64,000 nt of DNA, taken from assembly GCA_029339505.1 (NCBI GenBank), contig JAQISU010000167.1, forward strand, positions 1,333,001 through 1,397,000, read 5' to 3'. Source of the stretch: Unio delphinus. Taxonomy: Eukaryota > Mollusca > Bivalvia > Unionida > Unionidae. Positions 11,825-22,252 of this stretch are shown here, piece after piece. Both the position numbers and the translations under genes were made by a program. The number at the start of each line of letters is the position of its first letter. Position 1 is the stretch's first letter. Below the pieces are notes generated by a model. The model was not told the origin of the DNA. It saw nothing but the letters and a program-made list of their open reading frames with translations, and ran no database searches.

Positions 11825-13510
11825 GTATTGAATTCAATGACGAAATATTCGACTTCGTCGTTTGCGACGTGCGTTTGATTGTGTGCGTTTGCTGTGAAAT
11901 GCTTGCTTTAATGCTTGAGAAACATTCTCAGTTAGTTGCCATGATGGTGTGGATCCATCTGACCACTTAACCAAATAATGTTTTTTTTCCAGAAATCCAT
12001 TTGGATTTCAATAGTTTATCAACTAAGTACCATTCGGTATCATTGTTGGTTGGTGTGTGCTCATTGCTTACTCGATCATGTGATGTTGGAGTCGACTGTG
12101 GAAGTGTACTGACCGTGTCCGGTGTCGGAGGTCTATAATCCCTAGGATCTTTATAGTGCTTAAGCCTATTTGCGTGTACAAGTGATTTCATTTCTTTCTT
12201 GTCTGAACAACGGCGTAATCTGTACGTGCTATTCGGACCTACTTGAGTGATGTAATATAGACCTTCCCATCGAGGGTAAGGTTGTTTTGATAACCCTACA
12301 GGTATATGTGAGATTTGTAAATGTACATAATCTCCAACGCGAAAGGACGGTTCTTTTGCTTTCTGGTAAAACCTCTGTTTGCTTGTGTTTTGTGCTTCAC
12401 GCGTATTTGCTTTAGCTATTTATTGAACTATTTTCAATCTTTGAATCAATTGATCTATGTACTGTTGTGTTTGTATTTGTACAGTTTCTTTAGGCGTAAG
12501 AGACACATCTAAGGGTAAAGTCATTTCTTTCCCAAAGACTATGTAATAAGGTGAGTATCCAGTAGAATTAACTGCTGGACTTATTCGGAATGCCATCATT
12601 ACGCTGGGTAATACAGACGGCCAATCATCTTGGTGTTTACTGCAGTACGCGCGTAGGGCTTGACTGATGGTACTATTTTGGTGCTCACATACAGAGTTAG
12701 TTTGAGGGTGGTATGAACTGGTATGGTGACGTGTTACTTGAAATAATTCACAAAGTGCGAGTACAATTTGAGACATAAAGTTTCGTCCACGATCACTGAC
12801 AAGTGTTCGCGGTGCGCCATAACGAGTGAATATCTCATTGTACAAAACACTGGCGATTTCTGTTGCTGTTTGAGAACGTAAAGGAAAGGCTTCACACCAA
12901 TGTGACAAACTATCTGTCACCAATAAGATGTATTGATAACCTTCCTTACTTTTTGGCATGCACAAAATGTCCATGTGCCACCTAGAGAATACGTCTTCTG
13001 GGGGCAATGGGTGCAATGGGGCCTTTCGTGCATTTGTGTCCCGTTTAATGAGCTGACATTTAGAGCATGATGTAATGTAGTCATACACATTTTGATACAT
13101 TTTAGGCCAATAGTATTTCTGTTTGATAGCTTGATATGTTCTTTGAACACCAAACTGACAACCTCCTGCTTTTGAATCGTGATAACATAGAAGTACATCG
13201 AGTCTCAAATTTGTGGGTAAAGCAACTTGTTTCATGAGTTGATCTGGAGAAGTTTTGTGTTTTGTACGAGGCTGAAAAAAATGATGTAAGACACCGTTGA
13301 TTAGTTCGTATTGGTTTGCTTCATATGGAATAGCTGTTGCGCGACGAGTGTTTTCTGGTAATATTCCTTGTTCCAGGTAAACATACATGTCCTTAAAATC
13401 AGGGCATTCGCGCTGATACTTGGCGAGATCATGTAGTTCTGAAGAAATATCGCTAGGTATGTTATCATTAGTCTGTACTTGAAATAGGTTAGTAGAATCG
13501 TTCTTATCGT
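11825..13510 (-). pseudogene. Ty3/gypsy integrase with GPY and chromodomain-like end
   Basis: The central open frame (13388-12420) has a zinc-binding N-terminus in which the second histidine is lost (HDSKAGGCQFG, then CSKC). The catalytic triad is visible as D in RWHMDILCMP, D in LVSDRGRNF and E in SVCEHQNST. It stops near 12420 by frameshift. Downstream, the GPY/F module continues (PYPRWEGLYYITQVGPN and SLVHANRLKHY, 12370-12100), followed at 12050-11900 by a chromodomain-like tail (DKLLKSKW and, after a frameshift in an A8 run, YLVKWSDGSTPSWQ). A basic tail ends near 11830. It follows the RT-RNase H pseudogene in the same direction and is immediately upstream of env. Confidence 0.82.
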
Positions 13511-13628
13511 AAAAGAATGTAATTTATGTCATTTCTTCTTGAGTGGAGTGTACTGGTGGTTCTAACTGAGTAGCCTGAGTGTTAGTGTATGCTGGAGATT
13601 CCTCTAATTTTCTGTCATTGTTAACTGT

Positions 13629-15034
13629 TTAGTCGTAGTTTCGACGTGAGAGTACATCAGCATTTGTGTTTTTATGGCCTGGAGTGTATACGATATCAAA
13701 ATCGTATTCCTGTAAGCGAAGTGACCAACGAATTAGTCTGTTTAAAGTGTGTTTAACTGTCCTTAGCCATACTAGCCATACTAGTGCCTTGTGATCTGTA
13801 ATGACAGTAAATTTCTGATGTGATAGGTAAACATGATATGTTCTGATACCTTCTAATACTGCTAGACATTCCTGTTCAGTTACTGACCATTGTTTTTCAG
13901 CGTTTGTTAAAGCTCGTCCACCATAAGCAATAACATGTTCTTTGTCGTCTGTCCCTATCTGAGACAAGATATATCCTAGAGCTGTACCACTGGCATCACA
14001 TGTGAGTCTAAATGGTTTATTAAAATCTAGATAAGCCAAGATAGGAGCTGTGGTCAAGGCTGTCTTAAGAGTTTCAAATGCTTTTTGACACTTGTCTGTC
14101 CAAAGAAATGAACTGTCTTTAGTCAATAATTTGTTTAAAGGTGCCGCTATTGTAGAATATCCCTGCACAAATTTTCTGTAATAATTGCACAACCCTAGAA
14201 AACTCCTAACATCTTTCTGTGTTTTTGGAACAGGAAACTGTGTAACTGTGTCTATTTTGGACTCATCTACTTTGATTCCTTTTTTTGAGAATTTATGACC
14301 AAGATAAATAACTTCAGATGCTGCGAATACACATTTTGATGGTTTGAGTGTCAAGTTTGCTTGACGCAATCGATCAAAAATAAGTTCAAGATGTGCTAAG
14401 TGTTCGTCAAATGAATTGGAGAAAATAATAATGTCATCTATGTATGCAAGACATGTTGACCATGGTATACCTCTAAGTACATGACCTAAAAGAATACAAT
14501 ATGTGGCGGGCGCGTTTCTGAGTCCATACGGCATTACATTCCATTGGTAAAGACCACGTGATGTTATGAAAGAGCTCTTATGTTTTGTCTGTGGATCCAT
14601 TTTAATTTGCCAAAATGCTGAGTTTAAATCTAATGTACTGAAAAGACATGGTTGAGTTTGTCCAACTGCATCAATGACATCTTCTAACCTTGGAAGAGGG
14701 AATGTCATTGGTTGTGTCACTTGATTAAGTTTCCTATAGTCAATAGCAAAGCGACAGTCACCATTTTTCTTTTGACTAAAACAACTGGAGATGCATAACT
14801 TGAGGAACTGGGTTCGATTAGTTGGTGTTCTAATAATTCATGTACCTGTCTATCAATTTCTTTATTGATGTGCGGAGACGCACGATAAGGTTGACAACGA
14901 ATTGGCATGGAATCGCCGGTCTCTATTCGATGGGTAAATACCGTAGTACTTCCTAATTCATCTAAGTTCAAGGCAAACACATCCCTATGTTTATTCAGAA
15001 ATGAGTGAAGGACTTGTTTTTGATTGTCTGTCAA
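13629..15034 (-). pseudogene. Ty3/gypsy reverse transcriptase and RNase H
   Basis: Two overlapping open stretches (15034-14717 and 14720-13629) join across a frameshift near 14775. The first carries the segment before RT (TDNQKQVLHSFLNKHRDVFA) and the RT start ASPVVLVK. The second carries FPLPRLEDVID, LDLNSAFWQIKM, the catalytic box AYIDDIIIFS, LGHKFSKKGI and SFLGLCNYYRKFV, then an RNase H domain with LTCDASG, SVTEQECLAV and ITDHKAL, and ends NADVLSRRNYD. Only one frame break and intact catalytic residues make this the best-preserved part of the element. No aspartic protease motif was found upstream. Confidence 0.9.
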
Positions 15035-15106
15035 AGCTGAAGGGTGTAAATCAAAATAATTGGTTCTTGTGGATTGTTAGTTTCTGTGTTCATGATGTCG
15101 GGTGTG

Positions 15107-15709
15107 TCAGATGTGGTATTGAGTTTGCAAAATTGATAGATCGAGAATGACATCGTCATTGTGAAATCTAGATTTGAAAGCTAAAACTAGAGTTTGCCGG
15201 TGCTGGACTAGGAGTGGTAAGAATGCTAGTAGCGTTGGCCAGGGTCGTCTGTAGAGTAGACAAGGTGAAGTATATGATAAAGTTGTCGTGTCCAATAGTA
15301 GGGAGGTGGTTGGAAATGTAGAAGGCTCCTCGGAATGTGGTGGCGCTGTCGCTCTGGGAGTCGAGGCACGGCTGGGCGGTGCAAAGTCTGACGGTCTAAG
15401 TAGTGCTGGGCCGAATCTGTTACGTAGGTTGTAGTCATGCGGGGCGACACCTTTATTCATAGCACCACCAACTTTTATGAGATGTTTGGCTGGAATTTTC
15501 TATAGATCGATCTCATAAACACATGCTGGGAACTCAGGAAGATAGTAAGAAGAGAAAGGATGAGTTCCCAGATAAAGAATGTCACCCGATGAAGGAAATG
15601 TCTTGGGGATAGGTACGGAATCGAAGCTGACACTGGTGGCGATATCTGACTCGTGTGACACTGATGTGATATCTAACTCATGTGACACTGGATGTGATAT
15701 CAAACTCAT
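15107..15709 (-). pseudogene. Uncharacterised 5' region of the gypsy-type element
   Basis: Open stretches at 15709-15500 and 15460-15107 are proline/serine/threonine-rich (for example RPSDFAPPSRASTPRA) and sit where gag would end. I see no zinc knuckle, no major homology region and no DTG protease motif, so gag and protease appear deleted or unrecognisable. The orientation and position just upstream of RT are the only reason to assign it to the element. Confidence 0.35.
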
Positions 15710-15765
15710 GTGACACTGGATATGATATCTAACTCACATGACACTGGCTGTGATATTATATTGAT
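15620..15765. repeat. Tandem 33-34 bp repeat at right edge of gypsy-type element
   Basis: About four imperfect copies of GATATCTAACTCATGTGACA plus CTGGATGT run head to tail. A single related unit lies at 10.06-10.13 kb on the other side of the element. This may be an expanded LTR end or primer-binding region. Confidence 0.6.
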
Positions 15766-16217
15766 ACACTGAAACTGAAAGCCCCAAGAGTAAAGTCCTT
15801 TTATTTTTTTCAGGTCTTTTTTTTAATACACTAAATGATCTTCAGGCCCATTTGTTGATTTTATGCCTATCTCTATTATGTTCCTATTTTTAGGACATCC
15901 AGTGCACTATATTGTCTTTCACGTGCATTAAGTGTGTCAACTAACGTACATATCTGTACATTCTACATTTGTTGTAGAGACATTTTCATTGATGATATGC
16001 ATTATTATTCATTTTATTGTTTTCTTTATTTATTCGTAAACTTGCTTTGGCTTTCTTTAGATATTAAGGTGGTCTTCTACGTCAATAATAACGATTTCCT
16101 TAAATACTTTTCTCGTTAACGTAATCTTCAAAAATTCATTCTTTATTTAAAGACATATTTATTCAGGTTTAAATAACTCCAAAAGCATGGGACCCAGTTT
16201 TTACTAACAAATTGTAG

Positions 16218-16292
16218 ATATACATACATACATACATACATACATACATACATACATACATACATACATACATACATACATACATACATACA

Positions 16293-16323
<31 letters not shown>

Positions 16324-16367
16324 CATACATACATACATACATACATACATACATACATACATACATT
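16218..16367. repeat. (TACA)n microsatellite
   Basis: About 37 units of TACA with one interruption at 16292. It begins ten bases after the donor of host exon 2, inside intron 2. The open frames across it (MYVC repeats) are by-products. Confidence 0.95.
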
Positions 16368-16377
16368 GAAAGATTAC

Positions 16378-16628
16378 CTCTTTTTCCAAATTCATTGCCT
16401 TCTCAAGATGAGATCGGCCGTCTCTCCATGTTCGCACATAATAAATGTCTGCATTTGGATCAATCCCGTGATTCCTCTTCAAGTTTAAGCCCACAACCTG
16501 TGATCCAGTAATGAGGTTAAAAAATATTTTATCGGGAATGTCAAGGTTACTGTTACTGAGTGTCCGTTTGTCAGTCTGAACATCTGATGTTACATCTTTT
16601 AGCCAGACCAATGCTGAGTGGGCAGGTC
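16378..16628 (-). CDS. Host gene exon 2 (propeptide region)
   Basis: The acceptor CTCCTTTTTACTAG and the donor GAG/GTAATC bound 251 bases that enter in phase 1 and leave in phase 0. The peptide begins PAHSALVWLKDVTSD, includes DIPDKIFFNLITGSQVVGL and NHGIDPNADIYYV, and ends NLEKE. This hydrophilic/beta-strand pattern is what I expect at the start of an ADAM-type propeptide directly after a signal peptide. Exon 1 supplies the single missing base. The donor is followed almost at once by the (TACA)n tract. Confidence 0.72.
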
Positions 16629-16693
16629 CTAGTAAAAAGGAGATAACACAAAAGTTTTGTGAATACAAACTAATGAAGTGATGAACGATCATA

Positions 16694-16696
<3 letters not shown>

Positions 16697-16753
<57 letters not shown>
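16697..16753. repeat. (AT)n microsatellite
   Basis: About 28 uninterrupted AT units, beginning 60 bp upstream of the exon 2 acceptor on the minus strand. Confidence 0.95.
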
Positions 16754-16756
<3 letters not shown>

Positions 16757-17773
16757 TTACGTATATCTGATATATCTGTTTGACATATATTTAGTATTGT
16801 TTGTCAGTTTTAAATTTCTTTTGTATTTTTCATTACATGATTTTGTAATGTAAATTTATTCATTAGAGATAATGTTTTATTCCTCCAGAAAATCGGTTGA
16901 CCGAACTTTCTTTGGTAAACAAGTAATGTTTACCTAGATCTGTTCTTGATTCAAGGTTAGTGAGAACCACGCAAACAGGTTGCATTATTATTTTTAAATG
17001 ATTGGTTATTGTCAAGGTCAAGAAGGGATTAGTCAATTAGAAATAAACAACTTTTTATTCTTAAAGTAAAAATAATTGGTTCTAGTCAGAGTTATGTCAA
17101 GAATACTTGATACAAACGATCACATGACTTTTTTTCTCTCCCCCTTTTGTGATTTCGCAATTTGGGGAATTTTTGTAACTGCGTATTAGAATACAATATA
17201 ACCATTGTTTTAGATGAATATTCTTAGTTTTAGGCTTTTACAATTGACGTTAAGTCATTTTCTTTTGTTGTAACCAAGTTTCTGAATCCATGTTAACTTT
17301 TCTTCAGGTCAGTTGGATGTTAAAGGATTACCGGTAATTTGAATCTCTGGAAATACTGTATGTTCTTGTACGCAATTCTTGGACAAAGACAGTTTATCAA
17401 AATATTATTCAGCTTTCCAACACCGGAGTGTTAAATCTTGTGATTATACAAGGAACTATAGAAGAAAATAAAACAGACTTCAGAATAAGTCATCGCCTTC
17501 TATCGTTGATTTTCCAACAAGACTCGAGCTACGTCATCGTCTGCAATGTTGGATTTTCCAACAGGACTCGAACTTAAATTTATTAGAACATTTCATTATT
17601 ATGACCTAGGTAATTTAATTCGTGGATTATTCCTTAAAACTATTTGGTTTCGATCCTTAAAACTGTAAGTTCTTTTTCAAATTACACAATCTTTTTCCAT
17701 GGAAATACATTACCGGTAGTTGTTAATTGTTTTTTTTAAAGGCTTGTTGTTTTCACTCATTATTTGTCACCGT

Positions 17774-17877
<104 letters not shown>

Positions 17878-17951
17878 TACTCGACCATCGGTGACTTCCT
17901 ATGGTACAATAAATAAACAAATACATAAAATTCAATACAGTATCATCAGTT

Positions 17952-18065
<114 letters not shown>

Positions 18066-18603
18066 GATTCAACTGTATTTTGTTTCAGCGTGCAATAATT
18101 TTTATGAATATTTTATCTATTTCTCAAATCCAGATTTTAAATATGCTTTGCATAATATAATGAATGGCATCGGTTATAGAAAACAAAATAAACATGGTTA
18201 TTTAAAATGAGTGTGGGGGGATATGGAAAGGGAATATATTGAACATTACTACAAAGGTACCAAGTTTTAATATTTTCTTAATTGCGATAAATATTTTGCA
18301 CTGTGACGCTAATCTTATACTGTTTTACAGTGCATCGGAAATGAATGCCTTAAATAGAAGTAACTAGTCCACTCTTTATTTGTCTATTCTGTTACTCTAA
18401 GCCTGCGAAGCATACGTGTCCAACTTACTAACGTATCAAAACCTGCTATAAACGGCTCATATACTGAAGTCTACGAACCGATTTAAACGTGCAATATCAA
18501 AGCACACATTACACATTTCTTGAATTTCGGATAAATGTGCACGAAATATAAATGATCCTAATATCTAAAAATTTGGTTTCTTCACTGATCTGAAATTATG
18601 ATA

Positions 18604-18630
18604 ACTACTACTACTACTACTACTACTACT
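18604..18630. repeat. (ACT)n microsatellite
   Basis: Nine ACT units in host intron 1. Confidence 0.9.
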
Positions 18631-19050
18631 GGTATTATGCATCTAAAGCTGCATTTTTAATGCATATGAGAAAAAGTCAAATAAATAGATTGTTCCCAAA
18701 AGTTTGTCAAAAAGAAGAGTTTTACTGCATTAAGAGTTGTGATAGACATGGGAATTTACAGGCTTATTTGTTAAATTGTACGTCTGTATATTCTGAAGAT
18801 TTGGTACTACAAGCAAGATGTAAAATAATTCTGGTTTAATGTTACTTCTAAAGTAATGTTCATGAAAGTATATCTTTTATTAGTTTAATACTTTGAAAGG
18901 TGATTTATTGAAATGTGGATCCATTTGCAATTTTGTCGCCTGTTCTAATTTTGCTATTTGCAAGTTTGGAATAATTCAATTTTCCAAAGCTTTTTAAAGT
19001 CAGTAAAAATACATTTGTTCTGAAAGAAGAAAAACAGAAAGGACAGATAC

Positions 19051-19105
19051 CTGAACAAACATATGGCAAGACACCGACGACAAGAAGAAATATACCACTC
19101 GTCAT
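19051..19105 (-). CDS. Host gene exon 1: signal peptide
   Basis: ATG at 19105 opens MTSGIFLLVVGVLPYVCS, a textbook signal peptide with a hydrophobic core and small residues near the end. It then meets the donor CAG/GTATCT at 19051/19050. One base is left over, so the exon exits in phase 1, exactly what exon 2 needs. The longer open frame that runs past the donor to 18905 is intron read-through. A TATAATAA-like element lies about 65 bp upstream of the ATG on the minus strand and could be a promoter, but the 5' UTR cannot be mapped. Confidence 0.68.
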
Positions 19106-20765
19106 TGTTAACTCTAAGACTGGCTGGCGTCGATAGAAATGCTGACTTGATTAACCATCGGATAGAAGATTATTATAAGGGTGAGATAGCGCTGGTGAAA
19201 ACATGTTTGTTCCGAGGAAGATTAAATATTTTTTCTCTGCGCAAAGCTGCTAAAATTGAATAACACAGTAAATGTCGCAATTGCAAATTTATTTGGACCG
19301 CACCTGGTACAATGTCGTGACAGCTGGAGCAATGTGTGTATTGTATGAAATCAAAATATTGATGTACTTTTATGTGTTACTACATATTGAGTAACATAGT
19401 AAATGTCGCCATCACAAATTGTTTTGGGTCCCGTCTAGTATAATGTTGTGTCTGCTGGGACAATGTGTGAATTGTGTATCACATCAAAATATTGATGTAT
19501 TGTTATGTGTGCTTACATAGGTAAGTATAGACAGTTTATGTCGTAAAGATTATTAGGGAAAGAATGACTCTAAATATCCATGTATACGTCTGTCCATAGA
19601 TCCTTTCATCCGTCCACTTGTCAATCCATGTACTCTCCAACCCACATGTCTGTCTCGCTATCTACCTATTGATATATCTACTAAGTTGTATCTGCATAAA
19701 ACGAATAACTTTATTTTCAGTGTAAACGTTTGTATCCAAAAGTAAGATAGTGTTATGGGGAACAGAAGAAAGATTTATTTACTGAAGCCCAAACACTGCC
19801 AATTTCTGTATTCGGTTTACTGATCGCACACGGAAAAAATGAGATGACTTTACAAAGACAGATATACTGGATAATAAGGATTATTTCATAGAAACTAAGC
19901 CTTCAGCTGCAAATTGAAAATAATTTTCATCCATATGTCGAGACGCATTACTAAAATCTATTTACCATGAATCCGCCTGATTTAATTTTTTTTAAAAAAA
20001 AAAAAATAATCAACCAATCAATTAAACGTTTCACGACACTTTTAAACATTTTTTCAACACTACAAAAGATGTTTCAAATTCACGGAAATTAGAAAATGAA
20101 ATCTGAGGTGGTAAGAAAGATGAATATTAACAGCAAAAACACAAGAATACATCATTGAATTGTTCATCTAAAAGAAAGTTCAGCTTTGCATCAAAGTATG
20201 GCAGACATAAATTTTAGTAATTTGCAAAATAATTTCGAAAGGATGTCTGAATATGCAATCTGCTTAAAAAATTTAACGCAATATCAACGCGAGGGACCTT
20301 TTAGTGCGATATAAACAGCAAAGTATCGACAAATCTGGTTGTTGGAAGTATGAACTTGATGGCTTGAAAACTGTAACTATCTAATTAAATCACACTCTAC
20401 AAGTATTAAATTCAGTTTTGTATATTAGAACTATATATCATGTTTCACCTGATACAACACTTTGATCTGAGTAGGGTATTGTGTAAATGTGACACGCAGT
20501 ACGAAATTAAATTCAAAATATCCATTTCTATACAAGTATTAAATTCAGTTATGTAATTTAGAATTATACTTCATGTTTCACTTTATACAAAACTTTGATC
20601 TGTGTAGTGTATTGTTGAAAATGTGAAACGCTGTACGTAGATACAACTAAAATATCCATTACTATCCATCCTTAAAGTTCCACGATCATAGCACACCTGT
20701 GCCCACTGCTCTGTACCATACACTGAGTATCCATTCTATCCAGAATCAAACACAAAATTTGTTCT
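19106..20765. other. Region upstream of the host gene, two local duplications
   Basis: No coding region is supported. A segment of about 128 bp is tandemly duplicated at 19262-19386 and 19391-19516 (AACA..GTAAATGTCGC to ATTGATGTA). A second unit of about 125 bp is duplicated at 20398-20522 and 20530-20655 (ACAAGTATTAAATTCAGTT to ATATCCATT). Both pairs are diverged by roughly ten to twenty percent by eye. Confidence 0.6.
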
Positions 20766-21062
20766 TTGTGCTACGTTTCACTGAGAGACTCCAATCCAAC
20801 ATACCTATCTGACCTCACCCATGTGTATACACCAGCAAGATACCTACGCTCCTCTTCTGACAATCTAATACTCATTATTCCCACTATGAAAAAGAAGTCG
20901 TATGGACAACGTTCTTTTTCATACCAGTGCCCAGAAAATTTGGAATCAATTGCCCACTGAAATTAGACATAAAGACACAATGATCCCTTTCAAGAGTGCT
21001 CTTCAAACACACGTTTTTTGACTGCAAGAACAAACTTGAAGACCTAATAATTTTGTTTGTTT
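20766..21062 (+). mobile_element. LINE (CR1/L2-like) 3' end
   Basis: The plus strand encodes the end of a non-LTR retrotransposon ORF2: PTYLSDLTHVYTPARYLRSS, then with frame breaks KKSYGQRSFSYQ and FKSALQTHVF. The tail AACTTGAAGACCTAATAAT matches the tails at 7.32 kb and 59.5 kb in reverse orientation. It is 5'-truncated. The SINE-like core follows directly. Confidence 0.75.
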
Positions 21063-21225
21063 GATTAGTATTTTTAACGTAGTTTTAACAATTTTGTATT
21101 CATATCGCTAGTATGTCTGCAGTGAGGCAGTTTATAGTGATGTCAAGCACTGAGGCATCATGCCGCAGACATGTAGCATGATGTCCCAAGCAGTCACATT
21201 ATCCTGACACCAAGTCCGAACAAGA
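21063..21225 (+). repeat. SINE-like core element, second copy
   Basis: TTTTTAACGTAGTTTTAACA leads into the shared core (TATGTCTGCAGTGAGGCAGT to CCTGACACCAAGTCCGAAC), which also occurs at 4.54-4.75 kb and 58.60-58.90 kb. It contains the conserved hairpin GGCATCATGC ... GCATGATGTCC. The right end is cut off where the Polinton A coding sequence begins. Confidence 0.65.
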
Positions 21226-21419
21226 AATAGAAACACTACAACAGCGAAAAGAAGAGCAAAAACGCCCCCCCCCCCAAAAAAAAAAAAATGGAAGAATAAA
21301 AACAGCAAAAAGAAAAATTACTACAGCGAGAAGAAGAAATAAAACAGCGAAGACAACAAAGGAAGAGACAAGAATCTTCAAAGCAAGAGCCTTCTCCACC
21401 TCAACAAGAAAGAATACCA

Positions 21420-21466
<47 letters not shown>

Positions 21467-21482
21467 CGATGATGATGTTTAA
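21210..21482 (+). pseudogene. Glu/Gln-rich coiled-coil protein with poly-Asp tail (Polinton A)
   Basis: The frame ending at the stop near 21482 reads a strongly charged coiled-coil segment (LLQREEEIKQRRQQRKRQES), then KQEPSPPQQERIP and a run of about nineteen aspartates encoded by a (GAT)n tract. Upstream frame breaks at C10/A12 homopolymers around 21266-21288 disrupt it. A similar coiled-coil protein is encoded in Polinton B at 60.5-61.2 kb. Function unknown; acidic tails of this kind occur in virion core or scaffold proteins, which is only a suggestion. Confidence 0.5.
21421..21479. repeat. (GAT)n trinucleotide tract, in frame
   Basis: About 19 GAT units with a single GAC, encoding poly-aspartate at the end of the coiled-coil gene. 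Confidence 0.95.
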
Positions 21483-21486
21483 GAAT

Positions 21487-21781
21487 GATGGGGACTGGGA
21501 CCTGAAAAAAAAAATCTGATGATACATCTGTTGTTAAAGGTGAGGGATTTTCTCTGAGTGGAACTCACGGGAGTGATCATGTTGCCTGACCTAAAAATAT
21601 TCTCTCCGAAATAGCACGATTATAAATTCTCATAGGATGTAAACGAGCTGGAAATAACTCTGCGGAAATAATTAATGAAGCCGCTGATATATGTAAACAA
21701 TTATTTCAAGGTGGTATCATGGACATTAGAGTATATCGCGAGTTTATCGATGAACTCGTTGATGGTTATCACAGTGACTAA
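21487..21781 (+). pseudogene. Small unrecognised Polinton A gene
   Basis: An ATG near 21487 opens a frame broken by two or three stops that ends with a clean block, GNNSAEIINEAADICKQLFQ followed by GGIMDIRVYREFIDELVDG and a stop at 21781. The helical, acidic C-terminal block has preserved codon structure, so I believe it was coding. I do not recognise the family. It sits between the poly-Asp gene and the pVI-like gene on the same strand. Confidence 0.45.
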
Positions 21782-21879
21782 TTGTCACCACATTAGATAT
21801 AACGATAATAAATAAGATGATCATACACTATCATCATTATAAACCACTGATGACCTACTTAGTAAACACCCGTTTATAG

Positions 21880-22230
21880 AACGATTTATGGAGATGGTCT
21901 TGGTTATGTTATTCAAAGGGTATTTGCAAGGATGGCTCCAAAAATAGCACCAATCGCAAAACAATTATCGATGAAAGCTATTAATGTTATTGGTGAAAAA
22001 GCTCCTGGTCTTATTGGTAATATTGCCGGGAAGGCTTTTTCTGCAGCTAGAGAAAGACAACCGCATTGATTCATCAAAGATGACGAAAACCACCACCAGT
22101 AAAATTGCCATCTACAGAAATCATGCCCGCGAATGTCAGTAAAATAATAAACCAAGCCGCAGATCAAACACTAGCAGCGCTGATGAATCAAGGGTTTAAT
22201 CACGGAAAGTGGTTTGAGATCGCGATTTAA
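21880..22230 (+). pseudogene. pVI-like small virion protein remnant (Polinton A)
   Basis: A segment beginning GDGLGYVIQRVFARMAPKIA contains a hydrophobic/amphipathic stretch (PIAKQLSMKAINVIGEKAPG) and stops at 22070. A second frame (to 22230) ends with INQAADQTLAALMNQGF. Glycine-rich openings followed by amphipathic helices are typical of Polinton and adenovirus-like minor capsid peptides that interact with membranes. It lies just before the major capsid gene in the same direction. One frameshift separates the halves. Family assignment is by pattern and gene order only. Confidence 0.5.
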
Positions 22231-22252
22231 ATCCAGAAATATATTTTTAAAA

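Noticed and set aside
16169..16366. Repetitive MYVC protein frames
   Set aside because: They are translation of the TACA microsatellite. Only the upstream part to 16378 is a genuine exon.
18905..19050. Extension of the signal-peptide frame to a 66-residue protein
   Set aside because: A consensus donor CAG/GTATCT at 19051 with the correct phase for exon 2 ends the exon. The remaining frame is intron.
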